DNA from: Gnetum montanum
Lineage: Eukaryota > Streptophyta > Gnetopsida > Gnetales > Gnetaceae
Assembly: GCA_015680685.1 (NCBI GenBank)
Contig: MNCI01033523.1
Coordinates: 371,814-435,813, forward strand
Direction of reading: 5' to 3'
Length of the DNA: 64,000 nt
In this document: in pieces, positions 1-10,804 of the stretch
How positions within the stretch are numbered: position 1 is the first letter of the stretch
Layout: each line of letters opens with the position of its first letter
The notes under the pieces: model-generated
Told to the model about the DNA's origin: nothing
Database searches by the model: none
The model's input: only the letters and a program-made list of their open reading frames with translations
Translations under genes and position numbers: made by a program

Positions 1-220
1 AGGAACTGATATCCACCAACACCTTTTTTAGTCCAGCAAAGTCACTTGCAATGGGCCAAACCTTTACTTCACTTGCATTAACTTGTCTTGGCAGGCTGCC
101 CTCCCTCTTTACTATTGCATTCACAGATCGAGAAGCAAAAACATAAGCACAACCCAGCAGAAATAGCAGCATAAACAGCCTTCTTGGCTGGCTAAGATTA
201 ATGGCAGGACCATGCTCCAT
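1..220 (-). CDS. 5' part of an unidentified gene, secreted or type II membrane protein, runs off the left edge
   Basis: Read leftward from the ATG at 218-220, the frame stays open for all 73 codons to the window edge, and an in-frame TGA (254-256) lies 11 codons upstream, supporting this start. The N-terminus has a short polar stretch, an Arg-Arg pair (residues 13-14), then a hydrophobic run including LFMLLFLLGCAYVFA (residues 15-29), typical of a signal peptide or a Golgi/ER signal anchor. Residues 30-73 are soluble-looking, with the segment VWPIASDFAGLKK. Base composition is richer in G+C than the flanking DNA, and a TATA box lies at the right distance upstream. I do not recognise the family; a glycosyltransferase or hydrolase of the secretory pathway is possible but is only a guess. 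The alternative is a chance frame. Confidence 0.5.
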   Translation of the reverse strand, partial: MEHGPAINLSQPRRLFMLLFLLGCAYVFASRSVNAIVKREGSLPRQVNASEVKVWPIASDFAGLKKVLVDISS

Positions 221-365
221 GAAAACTTTCACTAAATAGTAAATACTCTGAACTCAGAAGAACCTACGGGGATATGAACCTGGAAAACCAAATAGCCCAA
301 TCTGGAACAGATGAAACAATGACAAAACACAAATGCCGATGTGTTTAGCTACACGCCAGGGCAGT

Positions 366-375
366 TATATATAAA
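366..375 (-). promoter_or_regulatory. TATA box for the partial gene at the left edge
   Basis: On the minus strand the sequence reads TTTATATATAA about 145 bases upstream of the ATG at 220. A start of transcription about 30 bases downstream (near 335) would leave a 5' UTR of roughly 115 bases, normal for a plant gene. The motif is short and the flank is AT-rich, so chance occurrence is possible. Confidence 0.4.
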
Positions 376-1369
376 TGTAGTACAGTAACATGGATAAGTA
401 GCATAAAAACAAAAGTACAAAAATGGGCACCCCGGCCCCGCACATGAAGAACCCCAACTTTTGCTTTTGAACGAATCAGACTGCACATGGACGCGTTGTT
501 AGAAGTACAGAAAAACAATTCATTTGAACATACGAGGATGGCTGCAGGGCTTCTCGAAGGATGGATTTCCAGGGCTTTCAAGCATATAATCTCTAATGCT
601 TTCTTCATCAATGAAAATATTCATAATACAAAAAATAATGTAGAAAATTTGTTCTTGATTTTAAGTGTAAGAGCGGAAGTAGTCAAGATTTTACTATCTC
701 AATCAACCATGCTAGGGCTTTCGAGAAATTGAATGAGTAGAAGATTTACAATTGTGGAACAAAACTATTCTAAAATTTTTACTCACTAAGACCCTCTTGG
801 ATACATTGGACTATACAAGTTTTAGTTTTAGAATTCCTTTAATGAAATTGCTTAATCTTTATATTTACTTCTTTCTACTTTGATAAGTATTACAACCAAA
901 AGACTTTTTGCTAGCCATGGGCATTTTTTTAAAAATTAAATCATCAAAACCATCACTTAATGACTTTTTCTTTTTTGTATTTTCTTAATTTCCAACTTCC
1001 TAACATAGTCTTCATCAAATCTTCAATGATGTTAACATCAGAACCAAGTTAAGAGATTAAACCTCACTAATTATCTCATCTAAGAGTCAAACTTAGAAGC
1101 AGTGTTTAAAAAGGTATTAAGGCAACTATTCACAATAATGAGACTTTAGCTTTGAGGTAAGAAGCTTAGCATGGTAATCCCATATCATAAGTTAATTCTA
1201 ACATGTAAATAAACATTGAATTTTAGTTTTAATTTTATTGAGCCACCGTAACCTTTTTTAAATAATTTTTACATTAAATACTTGATATATAATATTTTTC
1301 TTAGAAAATAATTTCTAACTATTTGTCAATTGTTCATTACATTTTTACATAACTATATTCAATGTTTTT

Positions 1370-1500
1370 AATATTAGCTTAGTGGTAAGAGTTTTGGCTA
1401 CGGAAACTTAGATTACAAGTTCAATTCCATTAGGCTACATCAAGTTATGTCAAAAAAATTCCATAAAATAAATTTTGAAACTCATTTAAAAAATCCAAAA
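1370..1500 (+). mobile_element. tRNA-derived SINE head with divergent body
   Basis: An internal RNA polymerase III promoter is visible: A box TAGCTTAGTGG at 1375-1385, a perfect match to TRGYNNARNGG, and B box AGTTCAATTCC at 1418-1428. Their starts are 43 bases apart, as in a tRNA gene. No acceptor stem can be folded, so this is not a functional tRNA. The body differs from the other copies in this window, so it may be a different subfamily. Confidence 0.5.
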
Positions 1501-2561
1501 CATCTTAATGGACATAAATAAATTCAATTTTAGTTTTAATTTTTGTTAAAAATTATATTAGGTCATACAAGATTTCTTGTTTCAAGTACATTATCTTTTG
1601 GCATTAGATGACATGGAAATGTATGCACATCTATTGAACATAGAATTGAAATTGAGGTTTTATTACATTCAAAGACCAAAAGGAACTATTGGATAGAGAT
1701 TATACTTGTACTATAAAATTAAATAATGACTCAACAAAGTGGTTGACTAAAACTAGATGTAACAATAAAAGATCATATAGTCTTTTTGTTGTAATATTAT
1801 ATTTTAGTCTCAAATGTTTAATATAAGGATAACTTACAAAAATATGTTACTCATCCTCATTATCTTTTATACCAAATAGCCTATATATGTAGTATTTTCT
1901 AGATATTTACATCCATTTTGTACTTTCTATTCTAAGATGATATGAACTCATTCGAAGCTTACTAATAAAAGTGCGACATCTCATTAGATGTATAGTTAAT
2001 AAATAGAAAAATTTTAAGTCTAATTAATTACTTCTTATGCATTCAAAATAATTTTTTTTTTGCCTTATATATTTGAACATAGCTTTGTAAAAACACATTA
2101 TCTAAACAACTTATGAATGCACTTTAGATTACTTTGTATCTCCTCCAATGTAATATTCAAAGTTTTTAATCATTATATCCCTTGAAAGAAACATCCTTGC
2201 TCCTTAGCATCTTCAAGAACTAAGGATAAACTTATTATTACCTAGAGGCTTAATGCTCATAGCACCAAGACTAAACTATTTTGAGTGGGTATATAAAGGT
2301 TTGAACATATATTTTACAACTTAAGAAATAAGCACCTTACCATCACTTAACTTAGTGATCCCTTGTGTTTTTAATAACTACTTTTAAAATTTTCATTTAT
2401 TTTATTTTTACTAGTTTTTAAGTATAAGTAATAAACTAGCAAATAGCTTATGCTTCTAGAGAAAGTAGATTACACTCTAACAAAAGCATTGAATAAGGTA
2501 TTTGAACTTTTACATTTACTTCGTTAAGTAAAATATCTTCTATACTCTTTTAGTAGTCTTT

Positions 2562-2724
2562 AACAATGAGGTATTAGCATACTAGTAAGACTCTTGATTT
2601 GAAACCTCTAAAACATGGATTTGATTCTCATGGGTAATGCTAAGTTATAAAGTTCTCACTAGATTATATATCTTGGGGTGTATCTATGTTACAATTATTT
2701 TAGGGTTCCAATACCACCCCTTCT
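2562..2724 (+). mobile_element. tRNA-derived SINE copy
   Basis: The tRNA-like head begins near AATGAGGTATTAGC, with a degenerate A box at 2575-2585 and a B-box-like segment at 2619-2629, 44 bases apart. The tRNA-unrelated body contains TATATATCTTGGGGTGTA and ends in a segment reading TTTTAGGGTTCCA then ACCACCCC. The same head and body order occurs in the copies at 2800, 3570 and 4074, which defines a family. Confidence 0.6.
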
Positions 2725-2799
2725 TTTAATAGCCTTTCAATTTTTTGTATGAATGCCTAGTCCTAAAAAATATGCATTTACATAATGCAATAAGATACA

Positions 2800-2950
2800 T
2801 AGGGAAAAGGTTGAGGTGAGGGGTTTTGTTGGAACCCTAAAATAATTCTAATATAGATACACCCTAAGATATATAACCCAATTAGAACTTTATAACTCAA
2901 CATTACCTACAAGAATCAAACCCATGAATTGAGGCTTACCAAGATAAATA
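2800..2950 (-). mobile_element. tRNA-derived SINE copy, inverted next to the previous one
   Basis: On the minus strand this repeats the body of the copy at 2562-2724, including TATATATCTTAGGGTGTA and the TTTTAGGGTTCCA end. The B-box region reads GGGTTTGATTC. The A-box part is shortened. With its neighbour it forms an inverted pair about 80 bases apart, able to fold back in a read-through RNA. Confidence 0.55.
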
Positions 2951-3569
2951 ATTTTAGAAAATATTTATTTTCAAACCTTCCAATTCTAAGCTTCAAATAC
3001 CTTATATTTGTTTTTAATTGCATAGATAAATTTTATTTATTCTAATACTATTTTCTTTATGCATTTATTCCATCTATAATTATTCAAATGTTAAAAACAC
3101 AAGTATTGAAATAGTTCATAATTTATACATTTTGATAAGTAAATTTTAAATTATACCATGTATTTATTCTATTTCATCTTATCAATTTAGTTTCCTAAAA
3201 ATTGACTTGTAAACTAAAAGAAATGCAAACTTATTCTAAGCTTTACATTATATTAGACATACCTTTTTATTGAAGTAGATATTAAATGAGCACCATCTAC
3301 ATAAAAAAGTAGGTGTTGGTTTTAGAATGCATTTCGATTCATTAAAATACCTGTAAATCACTTGTCCATGTTATGGACTACAAATTAAAAGACTCCATGA
3401 AGTCCAAAAGCCAATGTTGTAAATAATAGAAGGTCATATTTGCATATTGGAATGTAGCAAATTCAATTAGAATCATGAAGATAAGAGTTAAAGATAAAAT
3501 TCAAGTGAATACAATTTAGATTTTTTGTAAAGTAGGCACAAAAACCATGCAATTTCTATTTTACTAGTC

Positions 3570-3735
3570 AAGTATTAGCTTAATGGTAAGAATCTTCTTT
3601 TGAAATCTTCAAATCATGTATTTGATTCTGATGGGCAATGTTGTGTTATAAATTTTTAATTGGACTATATATGTTCAGGTGTACCTCTATTACAATTATT
3701 TTGAGATTCTAACACCACCCTTCTCCTCCTCCTCC
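3570..3735 (+). mobile_element. tRNA-derived SINE copy
   Basis: A box TAGCTTAATGG at 3576-3586, B-box-like TTTGATTC near 3621-3628, then the family body (ACTATATATGTTCAGGTGTA) and the terminal AACACCACCC followed by a pyrimidine-rich tract. Divergence from the other copies is moderate. Confidence 0.6.
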
Positions 3736-3949
3736 AAAGAAAATGTAATTCCTATTTCTTTTTTATGTCATATAAGATAAAATAGAAAAATTCATTTATT
3801 TCTCATTTTATTAAAAAATTAGGATGTAAATGTAATAATATAATGACCCCAATCTCACATGTCTCTTGAATTTGTAACCCAAGAAAATAGACTTACTGCT
3901 TCATTAGTTATACTAGCTCCATCAAATGCTGACAAATACATAGAGATAT

Positions 3950-4797
3950 TGTAATACCCTCAACTTAGACACAATTTCCCTTTGGTATGCTTTTTAATTT
4001 TAACCATTGTTATGTTGTTTCTTAAGCCTATGCCTTTTGTTTAGTATCTATTTGTTAGTATAGTATGCTTATGTTTTTTTTTTTTTTGTGTGGAGAATAA
4101 AGGTAATGGGGATTAAAATGTAAAAATAATTGTAATATAGGTATACCCCAAGATATATAGTGTAATTAGAACATTTAAATGCAAGATTACAACTAGAATT
4201 GAACCCATGTCTTGGAGATTTTAAATCAAGAGTTATACTATGAAGTTAATACCTCATTATTTTAGTATGCTTATGCTATCATTTGATTGCACTATGTAAA
4301 TTGTAACTACCTTATGAGGTTTATTTGATATCTTAATTTAATTTATTCTATTTTATATATTTTATATTCATATTTATTTTTAAAATTAATTATTTTTAAA
4401 GTAATTATTTTTGCACAACCCCCTTTAATGATGTTTTGAGTATAAAGGTATCTAGTAGTAGATGGGTAATTGGCACATGAGGTAGTAAATTTAGCTTATG
4501 GTATGCTTCATTTCTATGTTTATGATTTTCTTTGTGATTTATTTAAAATTAGTTAATTTGTTTTAGTTTATGTTCATTTAGAATGTGATTTTTGGTAGTA
4601 CCTTAGTTAGTTATGTTAGACCTTAGATCCTTTGTTAGTAATTGCGAATAAACATAGCTATTAGTTAGCTCATAAGGGATATCCCATTAGACTAGCATTG
4701 GGTATGATTCCATGTTAGTATATTAGTTTTGCTAAATTTATAAGTTCTAGCTTAGTTGTATTTTCTTTCTAATTTTAGTTTTTTCCATTACACTTGT
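3950..4797 (+). mobile_element. gypsy-1 5' LTR, left piece
   Basis: The LTR is proposed to begin with TGTAATACCC at 3950, complementary to the GGGTGTTACA that ends the distal LTR at 31355. From about 4043 on, the sequence aligns with 28112 onward (shared TTGTTAGTATAG, TAGTACCTTAGTTAGTTATG and others). A SINE (4074-4262) and, at 4797/4798, a chromovirus interrupt it; the LTR resumes at 21735. No matching target duplication was found for gypsy-1, so the exact left end is uncertain. Confidence 0.5.
4074..4262 (-). mobile_element. tRNA-derived SINE with poly(A) tail and 13-bp target duplication
   Basis: This is the best defined copy. On the minus strand it starts near ATAATGAGGTATTA, has B box GGGTTCAATTC, carries the family body (TATATATCTTGGGGTATA), and ends in 14 A residues (T run at 4074-4087). 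It is flanked by a perfect 13-bp direct repeat, TAGTATGCTTATG, at 4061-4073 and 4263-4275. It sits in the gypsy-1 5' LTR. The other LTR has the unoccupied site near 28126-28150, which confirms insertion by retroposition. Confidence 0.75.
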
Positions 4798-5318
4798 TGT
4801 GACATCCTGTTTTGAGATCTCATAAAAATACAAATGCTTAATTTATTACATTCACCATTTTCTTAGATAATATACTGGAAACATTATAAATACTTAATAA
4901 ATGAATTAACTGGTAAATAAATAAATGGTACTGAATAATTAAACAAGGAAAATGAAAAAAATTATATTATTAGAAAAAAGTATTGTAACACCCTTTTAGG
5001 TTTTCTTCCTATGCCACTTAAGCCTTAGAGGTAGTTTGGCACTGCCACCATGATTAGGCTATCCTGCTAAAGGGGTGGTCAGTCCCTTTTTGTCCTACTT
5101 CACCTAGCTCTCATTACTTCTCATTACTTGCCTTTCCTGACTCCACAACTCCATGCCCGACATGACCTCTAATCCCAACCTTAAATGGCATAGGTCAAAC
5201 CCTTTCCAAAGCGATACATGAATAATCATAACCCCTCATAACAAGGTGCCCCTTCATTAGAAGATTAATTACATTTTTTAAAAAAATTTCCACCCTTAAC
5301 AAGGGATGGGATGCTATA
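4798..5318 (-). repeat. chromovirus 3' LTR
   Basis: It aligns along its length with 21249-21734: shared TGTGACA terminus, TTAATAAATGAATTAACTGG, a CCTTTTAGG block followed by CTTCCTATGCCACTTAAGCC, and GGTGCCCCTTCATTAG. By eye identity is roughly 85%, so the insertion is old. The right end near 5318 is set by homology and is good to a few bases. Confidence 0.7.
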
Positions 5319-5321
5319 ATC

Positions 5322-5332
5322 TAACCCCCTTA
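5322..5332 (-). other. chromovirus polypurine tract
   Basis: On the minus strand a purine-rich TTAAGGGGG precedes the 3' LTR directly. Position and composition match the primer for plus-strand DNA synthesis. Confidence 0.4.
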
Positions 5333-5489
5333 AGCATCTAGCTCATCCTCCAGTGCTTCCTCTATGCCCAGTTGCTCAGCTACTACTTCATTGTTATGCT
5401 CCTCAGCTTTAGTTCCTTTATTTTTTCCATTATCACCTATACAAATAAAATATCAAAAATTATAAAACATAATTTATTACATCCATAAC

Positions 5490-6950
5490 AAATACAATTT
5501 ACCATTCAATTTCATGATGCTCAAAAAGTTGAGGATAAGTATTTAAAATAAACTCCTTGTTTTCCCAAGTTTGTTGATCACAATTTAACCATTGAACAAG
5601 TACTTCATGGATAGTTTTATTTCATAATTTCTTGGTTTGTTGGTCCTTAATAGCAATTGGTTTAACTTCAAAGCTGGTGTTGGATCGTAATGGCAAAGTA
5701 TTCCAATATAACACATATGGTACATCATTTTCATGAAATTTCTTTAGAAAACTCACATGAAAAAATGGATGAATTTTTAATGTTTCTAGAAGTTTCAATT
5801 GATATACTACTTCACCAATTCTTTTAGAAATTTCAAAATGTTCACAAAATCTAGGTGCCAATTTAGTATATTTTCCCAGTTTAAGAGAGCTTCTAGTAGG
5901 TTTTACTCTTAGTAATACTTGATCTCCTACTTGGAATTATTTTCTACATCAATATTGATCTACATATCCCTTATATTTATCTTGGGCATCTTGTAAATTT
6001 TTTTTTAGTTTTGTGATAATGTTTTCAATTATTTTCATTTCTTCTTCCTTCCATTCTACTCTTAAGGTTGGATTTTCCCAAGTTAATGATGTATGACATT
6101 TTCATCCATATACTACTTCAAATGGTGTTTGATGTATAGAACCTTAATAATTGTTGTTATAGGAAAATTCTGCTAGGTTTAAATAATTCTCCCACATTTT
6201 TGGTCTACTCCTGACGTAGCTTCATAGAATATCTTCTAATATTCTATTCACACATTTAGTTTGTCCATCAATCTCAGGGTGATAAGCTATGCTAAATATC
6301 AATTGGGTTCCAAGCTCTTAAAAGAAATTTTTCCAAAATTCAGATATGAACTTGGGATCTCTATCTGAAGTGATAGATTTTGAACAACCATGCAATCGAA
6401 ATACTTCACATATGAATTTTTGGGCTACTTCTTCTATTGTGTTTGTAGATTTCAAAGCTCTAAAATGTGTGATAGATGATCAAATACTACAAAAATTGAG
6501 TCATTTCCATTTTTGGTTATTGGCAATTCCACAATGAAATTCATGGTGATATCTTCCCATTTTCAGGTTGGAACTTCTAGAGGTTGTAATAATCGACTAG
6601 GTTTCCTCTATTCAGCTTTCAATCTTTAACATGTTGGACAATTTTTAATGTATGAGGACACATCATTCTTCATTATAGGTCAAAAATAAGATTTTCAAAT
6701 TATCATATAGGTCTTAATATAACTTGGGTGTCCTAAATATGGTACTTTGTGTGCTTTACTCAACAATTTTAGTCTCTAATTTCCTTTTTGTATATACTCT
6801 TTGTTCTTTCATCAATAAACCATTATAAGTAAGTTGATATTGAGGCTCATAGGAAATATTGGTTAAAATTTCTTTAAAATCAGGGTTTTCATTTATTTGT
6901 TCCTTGATTTTTTCTTCCATAGGGATCATTATGACACCTATCATTAAATT
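5490..6950 (-). pseudogene. chromovirus integrase with C-terminal chromodomain-like segment
   Basis: Reading leftward: a zinc-binding-like segment (HPSYIKTYMI, then a CPTC-like pair), the core with MNFIVELPITKNG where the first catalytic Asp (usual MDFI) is Asn, the second motif TSDRDPKF near 6350, and HPEIDGQT before the third acidic residue. The C-terminal part (5622-5861) has MAPRFCEHFEI and KIHPFFHVSFLKKF, the usual end of gypsy integrases. After one stop it continues with EVLVQWLNCDQQTWE, a chromodomain signature that marks the chromovirus lineage and is thought to guide integration to heterochromatin. Several stops make it non-functional. Confidence 0.75.
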
Positions 6951-7559
6951 CCACATTCGACTAAGGGCATCGACTACTGCATTTTTCTTACTGGCAATAT
7001 ATTTGATTTCAAAATCATATTCAGCTAATAATTCTATCCATCACCTTTGATGAGTATTCAAAATAGGTTGTCTTTACAAATATTCTAAACTTTTATGATC
7101 TATTTTTAGTACAAACCTTTTTTCACAGAGATAATGTCTCCAAACTTTCAGAGTATGAACAATTGCTAATAATTATAAATCATGGGTTGAGTAATTTACC
7201 TGAGCTCCTCATAATTTATGAGATTCATAACATACCACTTTATCTTCTTGTGAAAGAACTACATTGATTCCTATTCCATAGGCATCCATGAATACTTCAA
7301 ATGGTAATTCTTCTTATGGAATTCTCAAAATAGGTGCTATTGTAAGTAGCATCTTTAATCTAAGAAAATATTCCCTACATTTTTCATCAAATTTGAACAC
7401 ATGTTTCTCTTGCAAAAGGTCAGTCAATGGGGCTACCAACATAAAATAATCTTTAATGAAACATTGATAAAAACCAACTAAACCTAAGAAACTGTGAACT
7501 ATTGTAACATCTTTTAATTCAAGCTAATGCCGGATTGTACTAATTTTTGTTGGATATAC
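6951..7559 (-). pseudogene. chromovirus RNase H remnant
   Basis: Between RT and integrase the minus strand has the RNase H series VVCYESHKLWGAQVNYSTHD, KIDHKSLEYL and NTHQR followed by WIELLAEYDFEI. It ends with KNAVVDALSR (usual GKANVVADALSR), the normal junction to integrase. Stops interrupt the frame. Confidence 0.65.
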
Positions 7560-8117
7560 TTACAATCCTTTCTTGGAAACTATATGTCCTAAGTATGAAA
7601 CTTCTTGCTTAAGGAGTTCACATTTACTCAATTTAGCTTTTATTTGACATTCTTTAAGAATTTCCATTGTAGTTTTCAAATGCTTGATATGTTCTTCTCT
7701 TGAATTAGAATAAACAAGTATATCATCCATAAATATTATAACAAATTGATCAAGATATTCACAAAAACTATTATTCATTAATGCCATGAATGTTGTAGGT
7801 GAATTATTTAATCCAAATGACATCACAACAAATTTGTATAATCCATATTTCGTTCTAATAGTAGTTTTCTTGATATCTTTCTCCTTAATCCTTATTTGGT
7901 AATAACTTGATTTTAAATCAGCCTTTGAGAAATAACATGGGCCCATAAGTTGATCAAATAAATCATCAATTCTAGGTAAAGGATAAGTATTTTTAATCAT
8001 CAGTTTATTCAATGCTCTATAATCAATGCATAATCTTAGTGTACCATCTTTCTTTTTAATGAATAAAATTGGTGCACCCCAAGGTGATACGCTAGGTCTA
8101 ATTTTTCCTTCTTCCAA
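7560..8117 (-). pseudogene. chromovirus reverse transcriptase, best preserved domain in the window
   Basis: An uninterrupted 185-residue frame covers most RT motifs: [78 protein letters not shown], and the catalytic box [13 protein letters not shown] with both aspartates (FMDD, usual F/Y-x-DD). It ends at [10 protein letters not shown]. The start shown is only where the frame becomes open; the domain continues from PR without its own start in a live element. It copies element RNA into DNA in the virus-like particle. Surrounding domains have stops, so it is not functional as an element. Confidence 0.8.
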
Positions 8118-8449
8118 TAATTGGTCTGATTATAATTTTAATTCTCTTAATTTAGAAGTAGAAAATCTATAAGGAGCTTTTGAGACAAGTTGTTTACCAA
8201 GAAAAATATCAATGGCATGCTCAACAATTCTTTTTGGAGGTAGTTCTCTATTTTCACAAAATACTAAATCTTTATATTCTTTAAGTTCATTTGGGATTTC
8301 AACACTTAAAAATTTCTAAGGCTGGGTTACTTTAACAACCAACATTGTAGCACCTTTTTTGACTAAACTTTTAGCTTGCTTAATAGTTATCATATGAATT
8401 TTCTTTGTTGTTCCTACCCCCCTTAGAACCTTAACTCCATTAGTGGTTG

Positions 8450-8735
8450 GGAATTTTAAATATGAGTTCCAAAGTGGGTAGTAACATCAAATTTTTGTAG
8501 GAAAGAGATTCCTAAAATTTCATCAACATCATCTAGTTTAAATTCAAAAAACGCATCTATGAAAGGCATGTTTTGCAAGGTAAAGTTAATTTCTCCATAC
8601 CTGGTATGTTTGCTCACAGTTGTTCCATCTACCAGTTCTATCTTAATAATTTTCTTAGAAGGTAAACTTAATTTCAATAAATTAATTAACTTTGGAGAAA
8701 TAAAGTTATCACTGGCACCACTCTTAATCTAAAAT
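8450..8735 (-). pseudogene. chromovirus aspartic protease remnant
   Basis: The minus strand carries SGASDNFIS, the gypsy protease active-site region, but the residue before SG is Lys rather than the catalytic Asp. It continues into GEINFTLQNMPFIDAFFEF and DEILGISFLQKFDV, matching the flap and the C-terminal ILGxxFL motif. Loss of the catalytic Asp means no processing activity. Confidence 0.65.
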
Positions 8736-8929
8736 TTAATGTATTTACCTTTAATTGAACCTTCAAAAATTAGTAAAGCAAATTGAAATTTATGCAAACT
8801 TGATTTAGTCGATGTAGATATCTTCTTCATTATTGTGGTAGTCGTTGGATTTTTCATTTTGATCATGTTTGGGTTGTGTTTTTGATTTTTGATTTGGTTG
8901 GTCCTTTGTATTTTTTCTTGAAATTTTGG

Positions 8930-10110
8930 GCAGTCTCATTTGAAATGATCTTCACCACAAATAAAACATCCAAATTCTAATCGAGCTTTTTTGGTTGGTG
9001 TCTCTTCTACCATTGCTCGTGGAAAAGTAGTTTGTCAAATAGTTGTTTGTTAAATGGTAACTCATATCTAATTCAATTCCTCATAATACTTAGCAATTCT
9101 ATATGTTCATCAATAGTTTGAGGATTATGGAGTCATGTTTCGGGATGTGATTGAGCATGTAGTTCTCCAATGAATTTTGAAGCTAATTCTCTATCATCTT
9201 GGTGACTTACATAGCAAGAGAGATCATAGAATTCCTTGTAGTAATCATCTATGGATTATCTTCCCAACCTTAAGAAATCAAATCTCATTTTGTGCTCTTT
9301 GAGGAAAGAATCAGGAATGAATTTCTGTTCAAAATCTCAACAAAAATTAAGCCAATTTGTAATCAAACCTTGAGATCATAGTCCATTCCACCATGTTGCT
9401 GCAAGTCCTCTTAAATACAAGGATATAACTTCTAAACATTCATGGCTTGACAAATTCAACATATCAAAGTAATTTTTCATTGTATCAAGCCAATCCTTTT
9501 CCTTAGCACTAGGTCCAACGACTCCATCATAATGATCTAATTTTACTTCGTTAGCATGAACTTGTTTCAATGATTCTCTAGGTGGATTAAGCCAATTCCC
9601 ATATCCATCACCTTTAGTTTCAATTCTATGGCCTACAGGAGGAATTTAGGTATCTTGTTCACTAATAGGTAGAGGTTGTGTTTTTTGTGGATCCTTAGGA
9701 GAAAGTTGATCTTGGTCTTGATGTTGTTCATGGGTAGGGTTTGAAGGCTGAATGAGATGGTCGATTAATTGTTTTATTATGTCTATAAAGGAATCCATCT
9801 TTTCTTGCACTTTCTGATCATTTATCCTCTAATTTTTGGGATAGTTTCCTAATTTCCTTAGCCATATTTTGCATCTCTATTCCAAACCCCTAGTTTGAGT
9901 GATGAAGTTCTTCTTGAACACCCCTGATCTCATTAATTTGATCTTCAAGGGTATGCATCCAGTCATTGACTTGGGATTTTGTTTCTTTCTAGTTTATTCT
10001 TTAGGTTCCAAACATCGAGAAGTTGAAGAAATTAGGTATGTTGATAATCCTCAGCCTCTATGGCCCTTTTTATTAGTCTCAAAATCATTAGTCAGTTGCA
10101 GAAGAAGTTG
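8930..10110 (-). pseudogene. chromovirus gag remnant
   Basis: The minus strand shows a retrotransposon gag domain (KLDHYDGVVG, DWLDTMKNYFDML, LYLRGLAATWWNGL) at 9376-9570, a polar coiled-coil-like N-terminal stretch (QEKMDSFIDIIKQL, then a Gln/Pro-rich linker), and a C-terminal CCHC-like zinc knuckle CFICGEDHFK near 8950-8990 that contains a stop. Gag forms the particle and binds RNA. Confidence 0.65.
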
Positions 10111-10488
10111 AAACATTCATGGATTTCTTGTCAAGTACCAAATCCAAATTATTTTTGGGACCTAAAATAATGAATTAAATGGTAATTTTCTATAATCCAA
10201 AAGCTAAATATGACCATTTCATTGAGTCTGAAAGATTCAAATCAGTTGGAATAAATTTTTTTTTGGTTAAAATTGAACTTTGGATTCAAAATTTATAGCC
10301 ATTTTAAATTCACATTTTTCATGTTGTCCAAGAGTTCCCAAGAGGGCATCCATCCCAATCCTACTCCAGGATGTGCATGCTTAATGACAAAAGTTTTATT
10401 TCTATTGCTACTGTAGCACCAAATTTGAGCTTTTATAAATAATTAAGTGTGTTTTCTATTTAAACTAAAACTAATAGGTGCAAAAAAA

Positions 10489-10560
10489 AAAATTGAAAAA
10501 TTTTTGTCAATTGATGGGAATTCCAAAATTCCCATCAATTGTCAAAAAAATTCAATTTTT
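10489..10560. repeat. long near-perfect hairpin
   Basis: Arms at 10489-10522 and 10527-10560 are inverted copies around a four-base loop (CCAA). The core arm GTCAATTGATGGGAATT pairs with AATTCCCATCAATTG plus A/T flanks. A third partial copy, CCATCAATTGAT, follows at 10561. It lies in the chromovirus leader region. Confidence 0.7.
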
Positions 10561-10628
10561 CCATCAATTGATAGACAACCCATTCTAGAGTCTACTTGGT
10601 GGCCAAAAGGTGATGAAAGATGGTGCAA

Positions 10629-10804
10629 GAGGTGGTAATGGATGGCACAGGAGGCAATGATGGATGGCATGGGAGGCAATGATAGGTAGCTTGGGAGGTA
10701 GTGATGGACAACATGGGAGGCAATGATGGGAAATGTAGGAGGTAGTGATTGGTGGATCAAGAGGTAGTGACAGATGGCATGGAAGGTAGTCATGGGTGGC
10801 AAAG
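10629..10804 (+). repeat. 22-bp minisatellite, eight units
   Basis: Eight consecutive 22-base units with consensus close to GAGGYARTGATGGRTGGCATGG, in exact register at 10629, 10651, 10673, 10695, 10717, 10739, 10761 and 10783. A weaker unit precedes. Because 22 is not a multiple of three, the open frames crossing it are artefacts of the repeat. Confidence 0.8.

Larger units (their letters stand above)
740..3949. other. AT-rich intergenic DNA with SINE copies, no gene seen
   Basis: No protein domain, RNA gene or long coherent frame is visible here on either strand. The only structured content is the set of tRNA-derived SINE copies annotated separately. The right end of this stretch is the left flank of the gypsy-1 5' LTR. 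Confidence 0.6.

Noticed and set aside
345-732. Overlapping 88- and 81-codon frames on both strands near the left edge
   Set aside because: No domain, no codon pattern, and they overlap the promoter and 5' UTR region of the partial gene; chance frames.
1370-1440. Possible tRNA gene
   Set aside because: A and B boxes are present, but acceptor and anticodon stems do not pair and homologous copies have a SINE body; called a SINE.
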